Assembly: GCF_006170445.1 (NCBI RefSeq)
Contig: NZ_VCNA01000003.1
Span: 434,001 to 498,000 of the forward strand
Direction: 5' to 3'
Origin: Brevibacillus dissolubilis
GTDB lineage: Bacteria > Bacillota > Bacilli > Brevibacillales > Brevibacillaceae
Length of the DNA stretch: 64,000 nt
A program made the translations under genes and the position numbers. The notes beneath the pieces are model-generated. The model did no database searches. It was not told where the DNA came from and saw only the letters and a program-made list of their open reading frames with translations. The stretch's first letter is position 1, and each line of letters begins with the position of its first letter. Shown one piece after another: positions 38,916 through 47,203 of the stretch.

Positions 38916-39509
38916 ATGAGTGAGAATACCAGCCTGTTTGAGACCCAATTGATCGGAGAACGCGTCACCCTGCGGCTGTTGACGCGTGAGGATGCGCCTG
39001 CCTATCTCGATTATCTGAAGCGCAATGCCGGATTCCACGAGCCATACTCCCCGATTCGCGGCGATAACTACTATACGATGGAGACCGCGATGAATCTGGT
39101 CGATCAGGTCCAGCGTGTGACCAATGATCAGCAGTATACGTTCGGGATCTTTGCCAAAGGGACGGGCCAGCTGATCGGTAAGCTCAATATCTCCAATATT
39201 ACGCGCGGAGCATTCCAGAATGGATTCTTCGGCTATGATATGGATGAAGCACAGCAGGGTCGCGGCTATATGACCGAAGCGGTGAAGCTGGCGACTGGGT
39301 TCGCCCTGTATGGCTTGGGGCTTCATCGTCTTCAGGCATCCATCATGCCGCGCAACATCGGTTCGCAAAAAGTAGTAGAGCGCGTCGGCTTCGTGCGTGA
39401 GGGCTTCGCGGAGAATTATCTTTATATCTACGGGGTGTGGGAGGACCATTTTCTCTATGCCATCACGCTGGAGCGGTATGAGCAGCTGTATGGGAAAAGA
39501 GAAAGATAG
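38916..39509 (+). CDS. GNAT-family N-acetyltransferase (RimJ-like)
   Basis: 197 aa with GNAT motifs: ERVTLRLLTREDAPAYLDY (start), FFGYDMDEAQQGRGYMTEAVKL (CoA-binding Q/RxxGxG/A as QQGRGY) and LHRLQASIMPRNIGSQKVVERVGF. Related to ribosomal-protein N-terminal acetyltransferases; target unknown. ATG 38916 follows GAAAGGATGAT, within a transcript started at the promoter ~90 bp upstream. Confidence 0.9.
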   Translation: MSENTSLFETQLIGERVTLRLLTREDAPAYLDYLKRNAGFHEPYSPIRGDNYYTMETAMNLVDQVQRVTNDQQYTFGIFAKGTGQLIGKLNISNITRGAFQNGFFGYDMDEAQQGRGYMTEAVKLATGFALYGLGLHRLQASIMPRNIGSQKVVERVGFVREGFAENYLYIYGVWEDHFLYAITLERYEQLYGKRER

Positions 39510-39609
39510 GCACATACGCTTGGTTTATAGTACAATGAAAGAGTTGACCAAGACATCAGCCAAGATTTGACCATATACATACACAGCCTACTTCACAGGA
39601 GGGTGGCAG

Positions 39610-39915
39610 ATGCTCACGATTACCCCGCTGGCGGCGGCACGCTTACATATGCTGATCCAACAAGAGCCGGATGCCGACGTGCTTGGCATCAGCGTACAGG
39701 TGGTCACGACCGGCTGTTCCAGCTTTTCGTATAACATCACGATGACCGAGCGCGGCCCACGCGATGAGTGTGAGGAGATCGCCGGACTTTCCCTCTTCTA
39801 TCAAATCACCGACATCCCGCTGATTCAGGGACTGGTGATTGACTTTGACAAAGAGACAGGACGCTTCCACATTTTCAACCCGAACCCACCTGCGGCAAGC
39901 TGTCCGATTGGATAA
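39610..39915 (+). CDS. HesB/IscA-like iron-sulfur protein family member
   Basis: 101 aa A-type carrier fold: ITPLAAARLHMLIQQEP start, VQVVTTGCSSFSYNITM (first Cys in place), then the C-terminal strand ASCPIG. Classical IscA has GCxC at the end; here only one Cys remains before PIG, so classical cluster transfer is doubtful. GGAGGG at 39598-39603 precedes ATG 39610. It is 16 bp upstream of the gamma-CA-like gene and cotranscribed. Confidence 0.8.
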   Translation: MLTITPLAAARLHMLIQQEPDADVLGISVQVVTTGCSSFSYNITMTERGPRDECEEIAGLSLFYQITDIPLIQGLVIDFDKETGRFHIFNPNPPAASCPIG

Positions 39916-39931
39916 AAAGGAGGAACTGCAC

Positions 39932-40465
39932 ATGCTGGTATTACCTTTTGATGGAAAAGAACCGATCATTCACGAATCCGTCTTTCTCGCACGCGGCTCA
40001 GTGGTCTCTGGTGACGTCGAGATTGGCGAAGACAGCCAAGTCTGGTACAACACCGTCATCCGCGGCGATATCGCTCCGACACGTATTGGCCGTCGTGTGA
40101 GTGTCCAAGACAACAGCACCCTGCACCAGAGTCCCAACAGCCCCCTGATCATCGAGGATGAGGTAATCATCGGACATAATGCGGTTCTGCACAGCTGCAT
40201 TGTGCGTCAAGGCGCATTGATCGGGATGGGTTCCATCGTGCTGGATGGTGCAGAGATCGGCGAAGAATCCATGGTAGCGGCAGGTGCGCTCGTACCTCCA
40301 GGCATGAAAATCCCACCACGCTCGCTTGTCGTCGGCTCCCCTGCGAAGGTGAAGCGTGAATTGAGTGAAGATGATTTTAAGGAGTTCAGACGGATTCGCC
40401 AGTCTTATGTGGACAAAGGAAAGATCTACCGTGAGCTGGAAAAGAATCCGATAGAGCGTCCGTAA
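39932..40465 (+). CDS. Gamma-carbonic-anhydrase-like hexapeptide-repeat protein (YrdA/YtoA family)
   Basis: 177 aa left-handed beta-helix. Hexapeptide turns run from SVFLARGSVVSGDVEIG onwards, and three zinc-type His are conserved (DNSTLHQ, IGHNAVLH). Bacterial members are annotated as gamma-CA or acetyltransferase-like; activity is not established for most. Start ATG 39932 has AAAAGGAGGAAC. Confidence 0.9.
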   Translation: MLVLPFDGKEPIIHESVFLARGSVVSGDVEIGEDSQVWYNTVIRGDIAPTRIGRRVSVQDNSTLHQSPNSPLIIEDEVIIGHNAVLHSCIVRQGALIGMGSIVLDGAEIGEESMVAAGALVPPGMKIPPRSLVVGSPAKVKRELSEDDFKEFRRIRQSYVDKGKIYRELEKNPIERP

Positions 40466-40483
40466 GTATAGATAGGTCAGCAG

Positions 40484-40529
40484 AAAAAAGAAGTGGGTAT
40501 CCCTGATCATTGGGGACACCCACTTTTTT
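40484..40529. terminator. Bidirectional terminator after the gamma-CA-like gene
   Basis: AAGTGGGT.CCC / GGGG.ACCCACTT stem flanked by A6 and T6; separates it from the convergent EcfA gene. The remaining ~140 bp of the gap shows no gene. Confidence 0.85.
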
Positions 40530-40667
40530 GATTACTTTTTATTCTGGTTGTCTGTACATCCATACGAATTTCCTGATTGTTAGCCTATCGTATTGTATGC
40601 CCGTTTATTTTTCTGTTTATTTACCTACACACATTCATACTGTTACTCTACACGTTCTGGAGCTCTA

Positions 40668-42710
40668 TCATCGAAACACCTTATGCACCTGCGGCATATA
40701 GGCAAAAGACTGACCAAACACCTCATCCGGCTCACCATCTGCCACCACCTGCCCTTGGAACAGCACCGTCACCCGGTTAGCATAGGTCGCAGCAAACTCC
40801 ACGTCGTGTGTGATCATCAGCACGGCCTTCATCGGCAAGGTATGTAGCAGGCGGCACAGGTTTTCTTTTTGCGCCAAATCCAGACCGCGTGTCGGCTCAT
40901 CCAGCAGCAGCACGTCGGGCTTGCCCGCCAGCACGATCGCCAAGGCCAGCCGCTGACGCTCTCCCCCGCTTAGGTCGTGTGGATGACGGTAACGGTAGGC
41001 AAGCAGTCCAAAGGTGTCGAGCAGGCTGACCAGCTCTATCTCCTGCTGCTCTTTTGGCACGTCCAGCCTCGTCAGCGTGAACAGAATCTCCGCCTCCACC
41101 GTGTCATGCAGAAAATAATCGTTCGGGTTCTGCGACAGGTAGCCGATCCGTCTCCACGCCTGCTGCCAAAAGTCTGGGCGAATCGGTTCATTGTTCCACA
41201 TCAGCGTTCCGGTGGTGGGAGTGATGACTCCAGCCAACAGCTTGGCCAGTGTGCTTTTGCCGGCTCCGTTCTCGCCGAACAGTGCGATGCGGTCATGTTG
41301 ATGGAGCGTGTAGGTCAGATCGCGGATAATAGGCTGGTGTGGGTCGTAGCCTGCTTGGGCTTTGGTGATGGTGAGGATTGGTTGGTTCGGTTGTGATGTG
41401 TGGTCGGGCTTGTTTTTTGTAAAAAGGCTGGTGAGCTTGCTCCAGAAGGTTTGGCCTGTGGGTGACGGGGTGGCATGATTGTGGTTAGGATGGTTCGATT
41501 GTGTCTGATTTCGTTGAGCTTGATTTGGAGGGGCTTGATTTGGTTGAATCCGATTTGGATGAGCCTCACTTGGCCCTTCCTGATCTGCTCCACTCTGCTT
41601 CGTAACCAGCCTATGGGTGACTGACTTTTCACCCGTAGCACCTGCTTTTGTTACGACAATATTTCCCGATGTAATACTTTCTTTCTTCACAGCGCTTCCA
41701 GTTTTCCCCGTCTCATCGACGCCACTCCACTGTTTACCACCCGCACGCAATATCGCCCGCGCGTCTTTTACTGTCAGTGGAATCTTTTGCCGATGCGACT
41801 TGCCGTCAGCTACTGTCGTAGTTCCCTGGACAGCAGAAGCACTTCCATCCTCGACTCGTGCGACAGTAGCTACACTTCCACCCTCCACTCGCGCAACAAC
41901 AGAATTCCTTCCACCTTCCACTACCTGCTCACCCCAGCCCTGCCCAAGCGCATACCTCGCCACCGGCGGCAAGAACGCCTGCCACTCCTTTTTCTCCTCC
42001 TGCGCCCGCTGCACGAAGCCATCCCTTGACCCGTTATACACAAGCCGTCCTGCCTCAAACAGCAGAATCCGATCGGCCACATGAAAACACCGCTCCACCC
42101 GATGCTCACTTAGCACCACGGTCAGCCCCCAGTCTTCATTAAGCCTGCGCAGCGCATGCAGCACCTCTTCGGCATGGATCGGGTCGAGCTGTGATGTCGG
42201 CTCGTCCAACAGCAAGCCCTGCGGAAAAGGGGCGAGGACACTGGCGAGCGCCACCCGTTGCTTCTGACCTCCACTGAGTGTCACGATCTTTTCCTGCAAA
42301 ATAGGGCCCAGACCAAACAGCTGACTGATCTCCGCCAGCCTGCTTTTCATCTCGGCGAGTGGATTGCCCAGATTCTCCATGCCAAACACCAGCTCACGCT
42401 CCACTGTTGCCAGAAGCAGCTGCCGTTCCGGGTCTTGGTTCAGAAAGCCAAGCCTCGACACGATCTCCTGCTGGCTCAAGCCAGACAACGACCGTCCCTC
42501 CAGCTCTACTTCGCCCCTGATCGTTCCTCCGTAAAAGCGCGGCACCAGTCCGTTCAATGCACGTAAAAATGTCGACTTTCCACTGCCGCTGTTGCCGAGC
42601 AGCAGCACGAATTCACCCCGCCCGATCTCTGCGGTCACATCTGTCAATGCAGGCTCTGACGCCTCCGGATATTGATAGGTCAGGTTCTCTATGCGTATAA
42701 ATTCACTCAA
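40668..42710 (-). CDS. ECF transporter energising ATPase, two fused ABC domains
   Basis: 680 aa carrying two ABC ATPase domains (YkoD type). Domain 1: Walker A GNSGSGKST, signature LSGGQKQRVALASVL, Walker B LLLDEPTSQLD. Domain 2: GENGAGKST, DLSGGERQRLALAIVL, VLLLDEPTRGLD. The two are joined by an unusually long, low-complexity linker of ~200 residues (about 255-455) with VEGG/VEDG and QPNQ/NQxQ repeats. The start is TTG 42710 with AGGAGG eight bases before it; the TTGA overlaps the stop of EcfT. Last gene of the cobalamin operon. Confidence 0.92.
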   Translation of the reverse strand: MSEFIRIENLTYQYPEASEPALTDVTAEIGRGEFVLLLGNSGSGKSTFLRALNGLVPRFYGGTIRGEVELEGRSLSGLSQQEIVSRLGFLNQDPERQLLLATVERELVFGMENLGNPLAEMKSRLAEISQLFGLGPILQEKIVTLSGGQKQRVALASVLAPFPQGLLLDEPTSQLDPIHAEEVLHALRRLNEDWGLTVVLSEHRVERCFHVADRILLFEAGRLVYNGSRDGFVQRAQEEKKEWQAFLPPVARYALGQGWGEQVVEGGRNSVVARVEGGSVATVARVEDGSASAVQGTTTVADGKSHRQKIPLTVKDARAILRAGGKQWSGVDETGKTGSAVKKESITSGNIVVTKAGATGEKSVTHRLVTKQSGADQEGPSEAHPNRIQPNQAPPNQAQRNQTQSNHPNHNHATPSPTGQTFWSKLTSLFTKNKPDHTSQPNQPILTITKAQAGYDPHQPIIRDLTYTLHQHDRIALFGENGAGKSTLAKLLAGVITPTTGTLMWNNEPIRPDFWQQAWRRIGYLSQNPNDYFLHDTVEAEILFTLTRLDVPKEQQEIELVSLLDTFGLLAYRYRHPHDLSGGERQRLALAIVLAGKPDVLLLDEPTRGLDLAQKENLCRLLHTLPMKAVLMITHDVEFAATYANRVTVLFQGQVVADGEPDEVFGQSFAYMPQVHKVFR

Positions 42711-43597
42711 TCCGTATTCCTCCTGCCAAGCCACATCAGCGGGATACTCCACACCGCCGCAAGTACAGCCAAAAACATCAAATCGCCCACCCAGTCATAC
42801 CAGATCAACTGTGGATAAGTAGCGAATCTGCCAAAATCAAGCCCCCAGCCAAACATCGTCAACCCAAAGATCCCGACGATGACAAACAGCACCAACTTTT
42901 CATGATCCAGCATCTCAACCGAGCGGTAAAAGCTCCGTCTGCCACTGCCAAAACCGCGGGCGTACAGCGATTCGGCCGTCATCCACGAACCCTCCAAGGA
43001 TGACAAAAGCAACGGTTTTAGCAAAAACTGCCCGTAGGCAATCCGCTCCTTAAAGGTTGGGTTGGCACTCGGATAGATCCCCCGTGTCCGCGCCACCTCA
43101 GTGATCCGCTGCAGCTCTCCCGCGAGAAACGGAAACAGCCGGATCGCCATCACCGAGGTGATCACGAAGCGTGGCGCGATGCGGGCGAACTGGAACAAAA
43201 AGCGGTCATGATCGACAAACCACTGATACGCCATCGTCCCAAACAGCATCACCAGCAGACGCAGATTGGAGAGAGCGGCATACACCACTTCCTCCAGCGT
43301 CAAATCCAGCCGTCCAATGACGGGAACCAGCGGACCTTTCCACAGAAACGTGACGCCATTGCTTGAGAACAGCGGGCCGACCAAGAAAAACATCCCCATA
43401 AAGACAAGGCCCATTCCCAAAAACGGAAGCACCCGCCGAAGACATCCTTCGATCTGAAGCCACACCGCCAAAAAGACGAGCTGTCCCACGAGCAGCACAG
43501 GACTGTCCCACAGAAACGCCGTGATCACATGGGTCAAGATGAGGGCCAGCACGACGCCGGGATGTACTTTCTGCCACCGGGTCTCTACATTGGTCAT
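42707..43597 (-). CDS. ECF transporter transmembrane component EcfT
   Basis: 296 aa, about five transmembrane helices. The two coupling-helix Ala-Arg-Gly signatures are present as VARTRGIYP and LYARGFGSG. It connects the S component to the ATPase. ATG 43597 overlaps the S-component stop (ATGA), and its own stop overlaps the EcfA TTG start. Confidence 0.92.
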   Translation of the reverse strand: MTNVETRWQKVHPGVVLALILTHVITAFLWDSPVLLVGQLVFLAVWLQIEGCLRRVLPFLGMGLVFMGMFFLVGPLFSSNGVTFLWKGPLVPVIGRLDLTLEEVVYAALSNLRLLVMLFGTMAYQWFVDHDRFLFQFARIAPRFVITSVMAIRLFPFLAGELQRITEVARTRGIYPSANPTFKERIAYGQFLLKPLLLSSLEGSWMTAESLYARGFGSGRRSFYRSVEMLDHEKLVLFVIVGIFGLTMFGWGLDFGRFATYPQLIWYDWVGDLMFLAVLAAVWSIPLMWLGRRNTD

Positions 43598-44319
43598 AAG
43601 GCTCGCTCCTCCTTGACTCCAGCAATCTCTCTGGGCTTCTCCACCGACGATAAGGCCGCCGCCTGTACCACAGATTCTCTCGTTGTCACCAGCTTCCGGT
43701 GATAACGGGCAAAAATCCGCGCAAAACTCACCGCAAACAGCGAAGCAAATACAAAATTGCCTACCGCATGAGCCGTATCAAAGCTGAAGCTGCTCACATA
43801 TGCACCAAAAAACGTGCCCCAATTGGCATATTTCCCTTGCGAAACAATATACCAAAGATTCATAATCCATCCGAACAGATAACCCCACAAAGCACAGAAC
43901 AGGACGAACGTCCACTTTTTCGCGGTGGTGGCGAGGAGCGGACGAAGGACTGTATCCTCCCCTTTTCGCTCCATTACCTTGCCCAATCCCCCGCCGAATG
44001 CTCCTGCCAAGCCCCAGCTCAGCATCTGCCACAGCGTCCACGGCCCCTGCCCGAAATACATATTGGACAGCACAGCCGCAATCGCCCCGACCAAAAATCC
44101 GACACGCACACCGAATACGTACCCCGAGAGCATCACGAGAAAGGTCGTGGGCTGCACATTAGGCAAAAAGCCAAACGGAATCCGCGCAACCGCCGCAACC
44201 GCACCCAATGTGGCGATGACGGCGAGCTTTTTCTCATCCGTTTTGCTTTTCTCAAACCAGATCAGCACCAGCGCAAACAAGCTGGCGATGCCAATCAATA
44301 AGCCAAGCGACAGACTCAT
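43594..44319 (-). CDS. ECF transporter substrate-specific (S) component, probably cobalamin
   Basis: 241 aa, six or more transmembrane helices in the EcfS style (AVAAVARIPFGFLPNVQPTTFLVM then GPWTLWQMLSWGLAGAFGGG, read in pieces). Fold family: ECF S component. The substrate is inferred from context: cobalamin riboswitch, DUF4430 and toroid proteins in the same operon. ATG 44319 overlaps the stop of the DUF4430 gene (ATGA). Confidence 0.85.
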   Translation of the reverse strand: MSLSLGLLIGIASLFALVLIWFEKSKTDEKKLAVIATLGAVAAVARIPFGFLPNVQPTTFLVMLSGYVFGVRVGFLVGAIAAVLSNMYFGQGPWTLWQMLSWGLAGAFGGGLGKVMERKGEDTVLRPLLATTAKKWTFVLFCALWGYLFGWIMNLWYIVSQGKYANWGTFFGAYVSSFSFDTAHAVGNFVFASLFAVSFARIFARYHRKLVTTRESVVQAAALSSVEKPREIAGVKEERAL

Positions 44320-45440
44320 TGCTGTGTACCGTTACCGGCCAATACCGGCAGACGAACAGATTGAGACGGGTGGCCTTCGAACAGGACTCCGACATGTGCG
44401 TACCATTTCGGTGCCGCAGGCTGTTCACTTGTATGGAACGCTTCTGCTGCCACATCGACACCCTCCGCGCCTGTACCTGCGACGATCCAGAGTGGCATCC
44501 CACTGTACGGATTGGTCGCGCTGATGATCGCTCCTGTATTTGGCTCTGTATAGGTCTTCACCTTTTTACCGTGGCTGTCATAGCTTGTGATGCCTTCCGC
44601 AGTCAGATCGACGAGCAGTCCCACACTCCCCTTGTCTTGGGAGATCTCCTGCAAAAAGGCTGACGATGCCAAGCTCTTGCTGTCCCCTACCACGATGACG
44701 GTACTGTCTGTGTCGGTTTGGAAGCGGTTTTCGTCCCACGCTGCCGCTGTTACCGACTGACCGCGTACCTTGCTGATCGCCTGTGCGACCTGATCTGCCT
44801 GCTTTTCAAAGCCTTTTGCCGCCATGATCACAAGCGGTGCCGGCTGTTCCTGACCACGCGGGACGAACGGATGCGGGTAGGCAGCAGCAATCGATTTGCT
44901 GTCAAAGGTACCCTCGCCCCACTCATGATAGTCCCACCAGATCACATCGCCTGTTGCAATCGGGTACTCACGCGCACCGACATCAGCCATCCGGCCATTG
45001 ACATAATAGAACCAATCCTGCTTTTTGCTGCTGGCATCTCCCGGCTTATATGTGGAGGCAAGCCCCAGTATCGAATCGACAAAACCGCCGCCATAGCTGG
45101 TCTTCACCTCTTTTACCTGTCGGGTGAGCACATCCATCACCGTGTCATTGGCTTCGATTGGGACTACCTTGGCGAACAGGGTGTGATGACCATAATCGCG
45201 TGTAACCCAAAGATGCGCATACGGCTTATCAGCAGGCCATTGCTCGATTTGTGCCTGCAGCTCTTTTGGCATATTCCCAGCAGACGTCTGGCCCTTGCCA
45301 GTTGATGTGGCACTGCCTGCTTCGGTGTTGCCCGCTTGGGTCTGTGTGCTTTTACCCGATCTGTATTCAAAAAGAGCGTAGCCTCCACCTGCGAACAGGA
45401 TGATTGCGAGCGAGAGCAGAAGCCATTCTTTCCACTTCAT
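44316..45440 (-). CDS. Membrane-anchored DUF4430 (transcobalamin beta-domain-like) protein
   Basis: 374 aa: one N-terminal transmembrane anchor (5-25), a Gly/Ser/Thr linker (30-56), then a DUF4430 domain at about 85-195 (TVMDVLTRQVKEVKTSYGGG; DWFYYVNGRMADVG; GDVIWWDYHEWG). DUF4430 is the family related to the C-terminal beta domain of animal transcobalamin/intrinsic factor. Residues ~200-374 form a further alpha/beta domain (LVIMAAKGFEKQADQVAQAI). Likely a membrane-proximal cobalamin-binding partner of the S component, with which it is translationally coupled. Confidence 0.88.
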   Translation of the reverse strand: MKWKEWLLLSLAIILFAGGGYALFEYRSGKSTQTQAGNTEAGSATSTGKGQTSAGNMPKELQAQIEQWPADKPYAHLWVTRDYGHHTLFAKVVPIEANDTVMDVLTRQVKEVKTSYGGGFVDSILGLASTYKPGDASSKKQDWFYYVNGRMADVGAREYPIATGDVIWWDYHEWGEGTFDSKSIAAAYPHPFVPRGQEQPAPLVIMAAKGFEKQADQVAQAISKVRGQSVTAAAWDENRFQTDTDSTVIVVGDSKSLASSAFLQEISQDKGSVGLLVDLTAEGITSYDSHGKKVKTYTEPNTGAIISATNPYSGMPLWIVAGTGAEGVDVAAEAFHTSEQPAAPKWYAHVGVLFEGHPSQSVRLPVLAGNGTQQ

Positions 45441-45458
45441 TGTATGGGTTCACCTCTT

Positions 45459-45518
45459 GTAAAAAGTTCTGGGTGCTCGTAGTAAGTTTAGGGTGCTGGT
45501 AAAAAGTTTGGGGTGTGA
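45459..45518 (-). repeat. Three 20-bp tandem repeats in the operon interior
   Basis: Three consecutive 20-nt units on the plus strand: GTAAAAAGTTCTGGGTGCTC, GTAGTAAGTTTAGGGTGCTG, GTAAAAAGTTTGGGGTGTGA. They fill most of the 160-bp spacer between the toroid-SLH gene and the DUF4430 gene; no gene there. Confidence 0.8.
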
Positions 45519-45600
45519 TGGGCGAGTATTTCCCGGTAAATAATGCGTTACTCACTTTTTGCCCAGTAACACAGCCTTACCGTACCGTGTCTACACACCC

Positions 45601-47109
45601 CTAGCGAGTAGCAAGTAGACGATACAGCATCACCGACGCCTCGGCGCGCGACACATTCGCCTTTGGACTGAACTTCTTGTTCGCTGTCCCGCCAAGCAGG
45701 CGGCGCGTCTGCAAGTCTTGAACGCCGGTCTTGGCCCATGGACTGACTTGACTCCATGTTACCGTTACCGAAGCGGCAGAAAAACCCTTCTTCCAGCCGT
45801 ATTTCTTCGCTACACGGGAGGAGATCGTCGCCATCTCTTCATGGGTAATCGGGCTGTTTGGGCGGAACTGGCTGGCACTGCCTTGCATCAGACCGAGCGC
45901 AGCTGCTTTTTCCACCGTGCCTGCAGCCCAGTGTGAGGCTGGTACATCCCGGAACGTACCTTTGCCCTTGGTATTGGGCATCTCACCAATCGCACGCAAC
46001 AGAAGCGCGGCGAATTGAGCGCGGGTTACCTGTGCATCGGGCTTCATCTCGCGCGGTGTCATCCCGGTGATATAGCCGTTTTTGACCAAGTAGCTGATCT
46101 CAGGGTATGCCCAGTACGAGCGGGACAAGTCACTGAGACGGACCACTTTGCTTGTACCAGACTGTTCACGCAGCCATGGTACATAGGAGGTGCCGCGTTT
46201 GATATCAGCCAGACCGATCAGAGCCTGTGCTGTCGCTATCCGGTTGCCGCCCCCGCCCTTGGTGTGGCTGAAGGAGCCGTCCGTTTTTTGGAAGGTCAAA
46301 AGATTATCCAGCAGGTCGCTGTTGCCTTTGACCCATGCCTGCGGATTTTCGCCCCATGCGATACAGGCAGAGATAACATTGGCGACGGACTCGGTATTAC
46401 CTGTCCCGCCTTCGCGGAATCCACCGTCTGTTGCTTGTTTTTGCTTGAGAAAAGCAAGCGCTTTGCTTACCGCTGGATCACTTTTGCTCATGTTCAGTGC
46501 CTTGAATGCCAACAGAGCCATCGCGGTCATGTCGATGCCACCTGTTTTGCCTGTGGTGTCGAACTGGTAGCCGCCGTCTTTGAGCTGCTTGGAGACGAGC
46601 CAGGCTTTTGCCAAAGTGGCACGCGGGATTTGTTCACCCGCCACGTAGCAGGCAATGATGCTCCAGATGTGCGCATTGACCAATCCTTGCCCCTGTCCGT
46701 CGATGCTGTCGGCGAATTTGCCGTTGGTCAGTTGGGCACGTTTGAGCCGATCGATCAGATTTTGACCGCCGAGGTTGGTCGGGTCGTAGCCTGCCGCCAC
46801 TACGGTCACGATAAAACGGGCAAAATCGGTGGTTTTATGTGGGTCAAGCGCCTTGGCGCGTTTGATCAATTCGCTCTCCCAGACCGTGCCGCCCCATTTG
46901 GCAGAATTGATCTTTTCACTCACAGCGGCCAGACCGATCACCGACCAGTCGTCGATGGCAGTGACCCCTTTTGTTTTGTATTGGCCGGACAGATAGGTGA
47001 CGGTTTTGCTTGCCGCTTGGGTGGCTTGCGGTGCGCTTGCAGCCGCCGGGGAGATGATCAGGCTCGGAATGATTGTGAGAGCCAGCAGACTCGAATAGAT
47101 GCGTTTCAT
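45601..47109 (-). CDS. Secreted SLH-anchored alpha/alpha-toroid protein (transcobalamin alpha-domain-like)
   Basis: 502 aa. Signal peptide ending AAASA (~27). Residues ~60-290 are prenyltransferase/squalene-cyclase-like alpha/alpha toroid repeats (GYDPTNLGGQNLIDRLK, LVSKQLKDGGYQFD, LAFLKQKQATDGGF). Residues ~310-500 hold three SLH domains that tether it to secondary cell wall polymer (YITGMTP, FRDVPASHWA, LLGGTANKKFSP). ATG 47109 (AAGGAG site) is chosen over a longer open frame because it starts the signal peptide. Role inferred: B12 capture at the surface. Confidence 0.9.
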   Translation of the reverse strand: MKRIYSSLLALTIIPSLIISPAAASAPQATQAASKTVTYLSGQYKTKGVTAIDDWSVIGLAAVSEKINSAKWGGTVWESELIKRAKALDPHKTTDFARFIVTVVAAGYDPTNLGGQNLIDRLKRAQLTNGKFADSIDGQGQGLVNAHIWSIIACYVAGEQIPRATLAKAWLVSKQLKDGGYQFDTTGKTGGIDMTAMALLAFKALNMSKSDPAVSKALAFLKQKQATDGGFREGGTGNTESVANVISACIAWGENPQAWVKGNSDLLDNLLTFQKTDGSFSHTKGGGGNRIATAQALIGLADIKRGTSYVPWLREQSGTSKVVRLSDLSRSYWAYPEISYLVKNGYITGMTPREMKPDAQVTRAQFAALLLRAIGEMPNTKGKGTFRDVPASHWAAGTVEKAAALGLMQGSASQFRPNSPITHEEMATISSRVAKKYGWKKGFSAASVTVTWSQVSPWAKTGVQDLQTRRLLGGTANKKFSPKANVSRAEASVMLYRLLATR

Positions 47110-47203
47110 CACTGGAACACTCCTTGCTTCTTCTTTGTAAAACGGCAAAAGTAGGTCGGAAAAAAATCCGCCTACTCTGCCTGATCGTATCGGTTTGTCA
47201 AAA

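Noticed and set aside
45459-45518. CRISPR-like array
   Set aside because: Three contiguous 20-bp units without unique spacers; tandem repeat only.
46015-47154. 379-aa plus-strand open frame
   Set aside because: Shadow of the toroid-SLH gene; no motif, no ribosome site.
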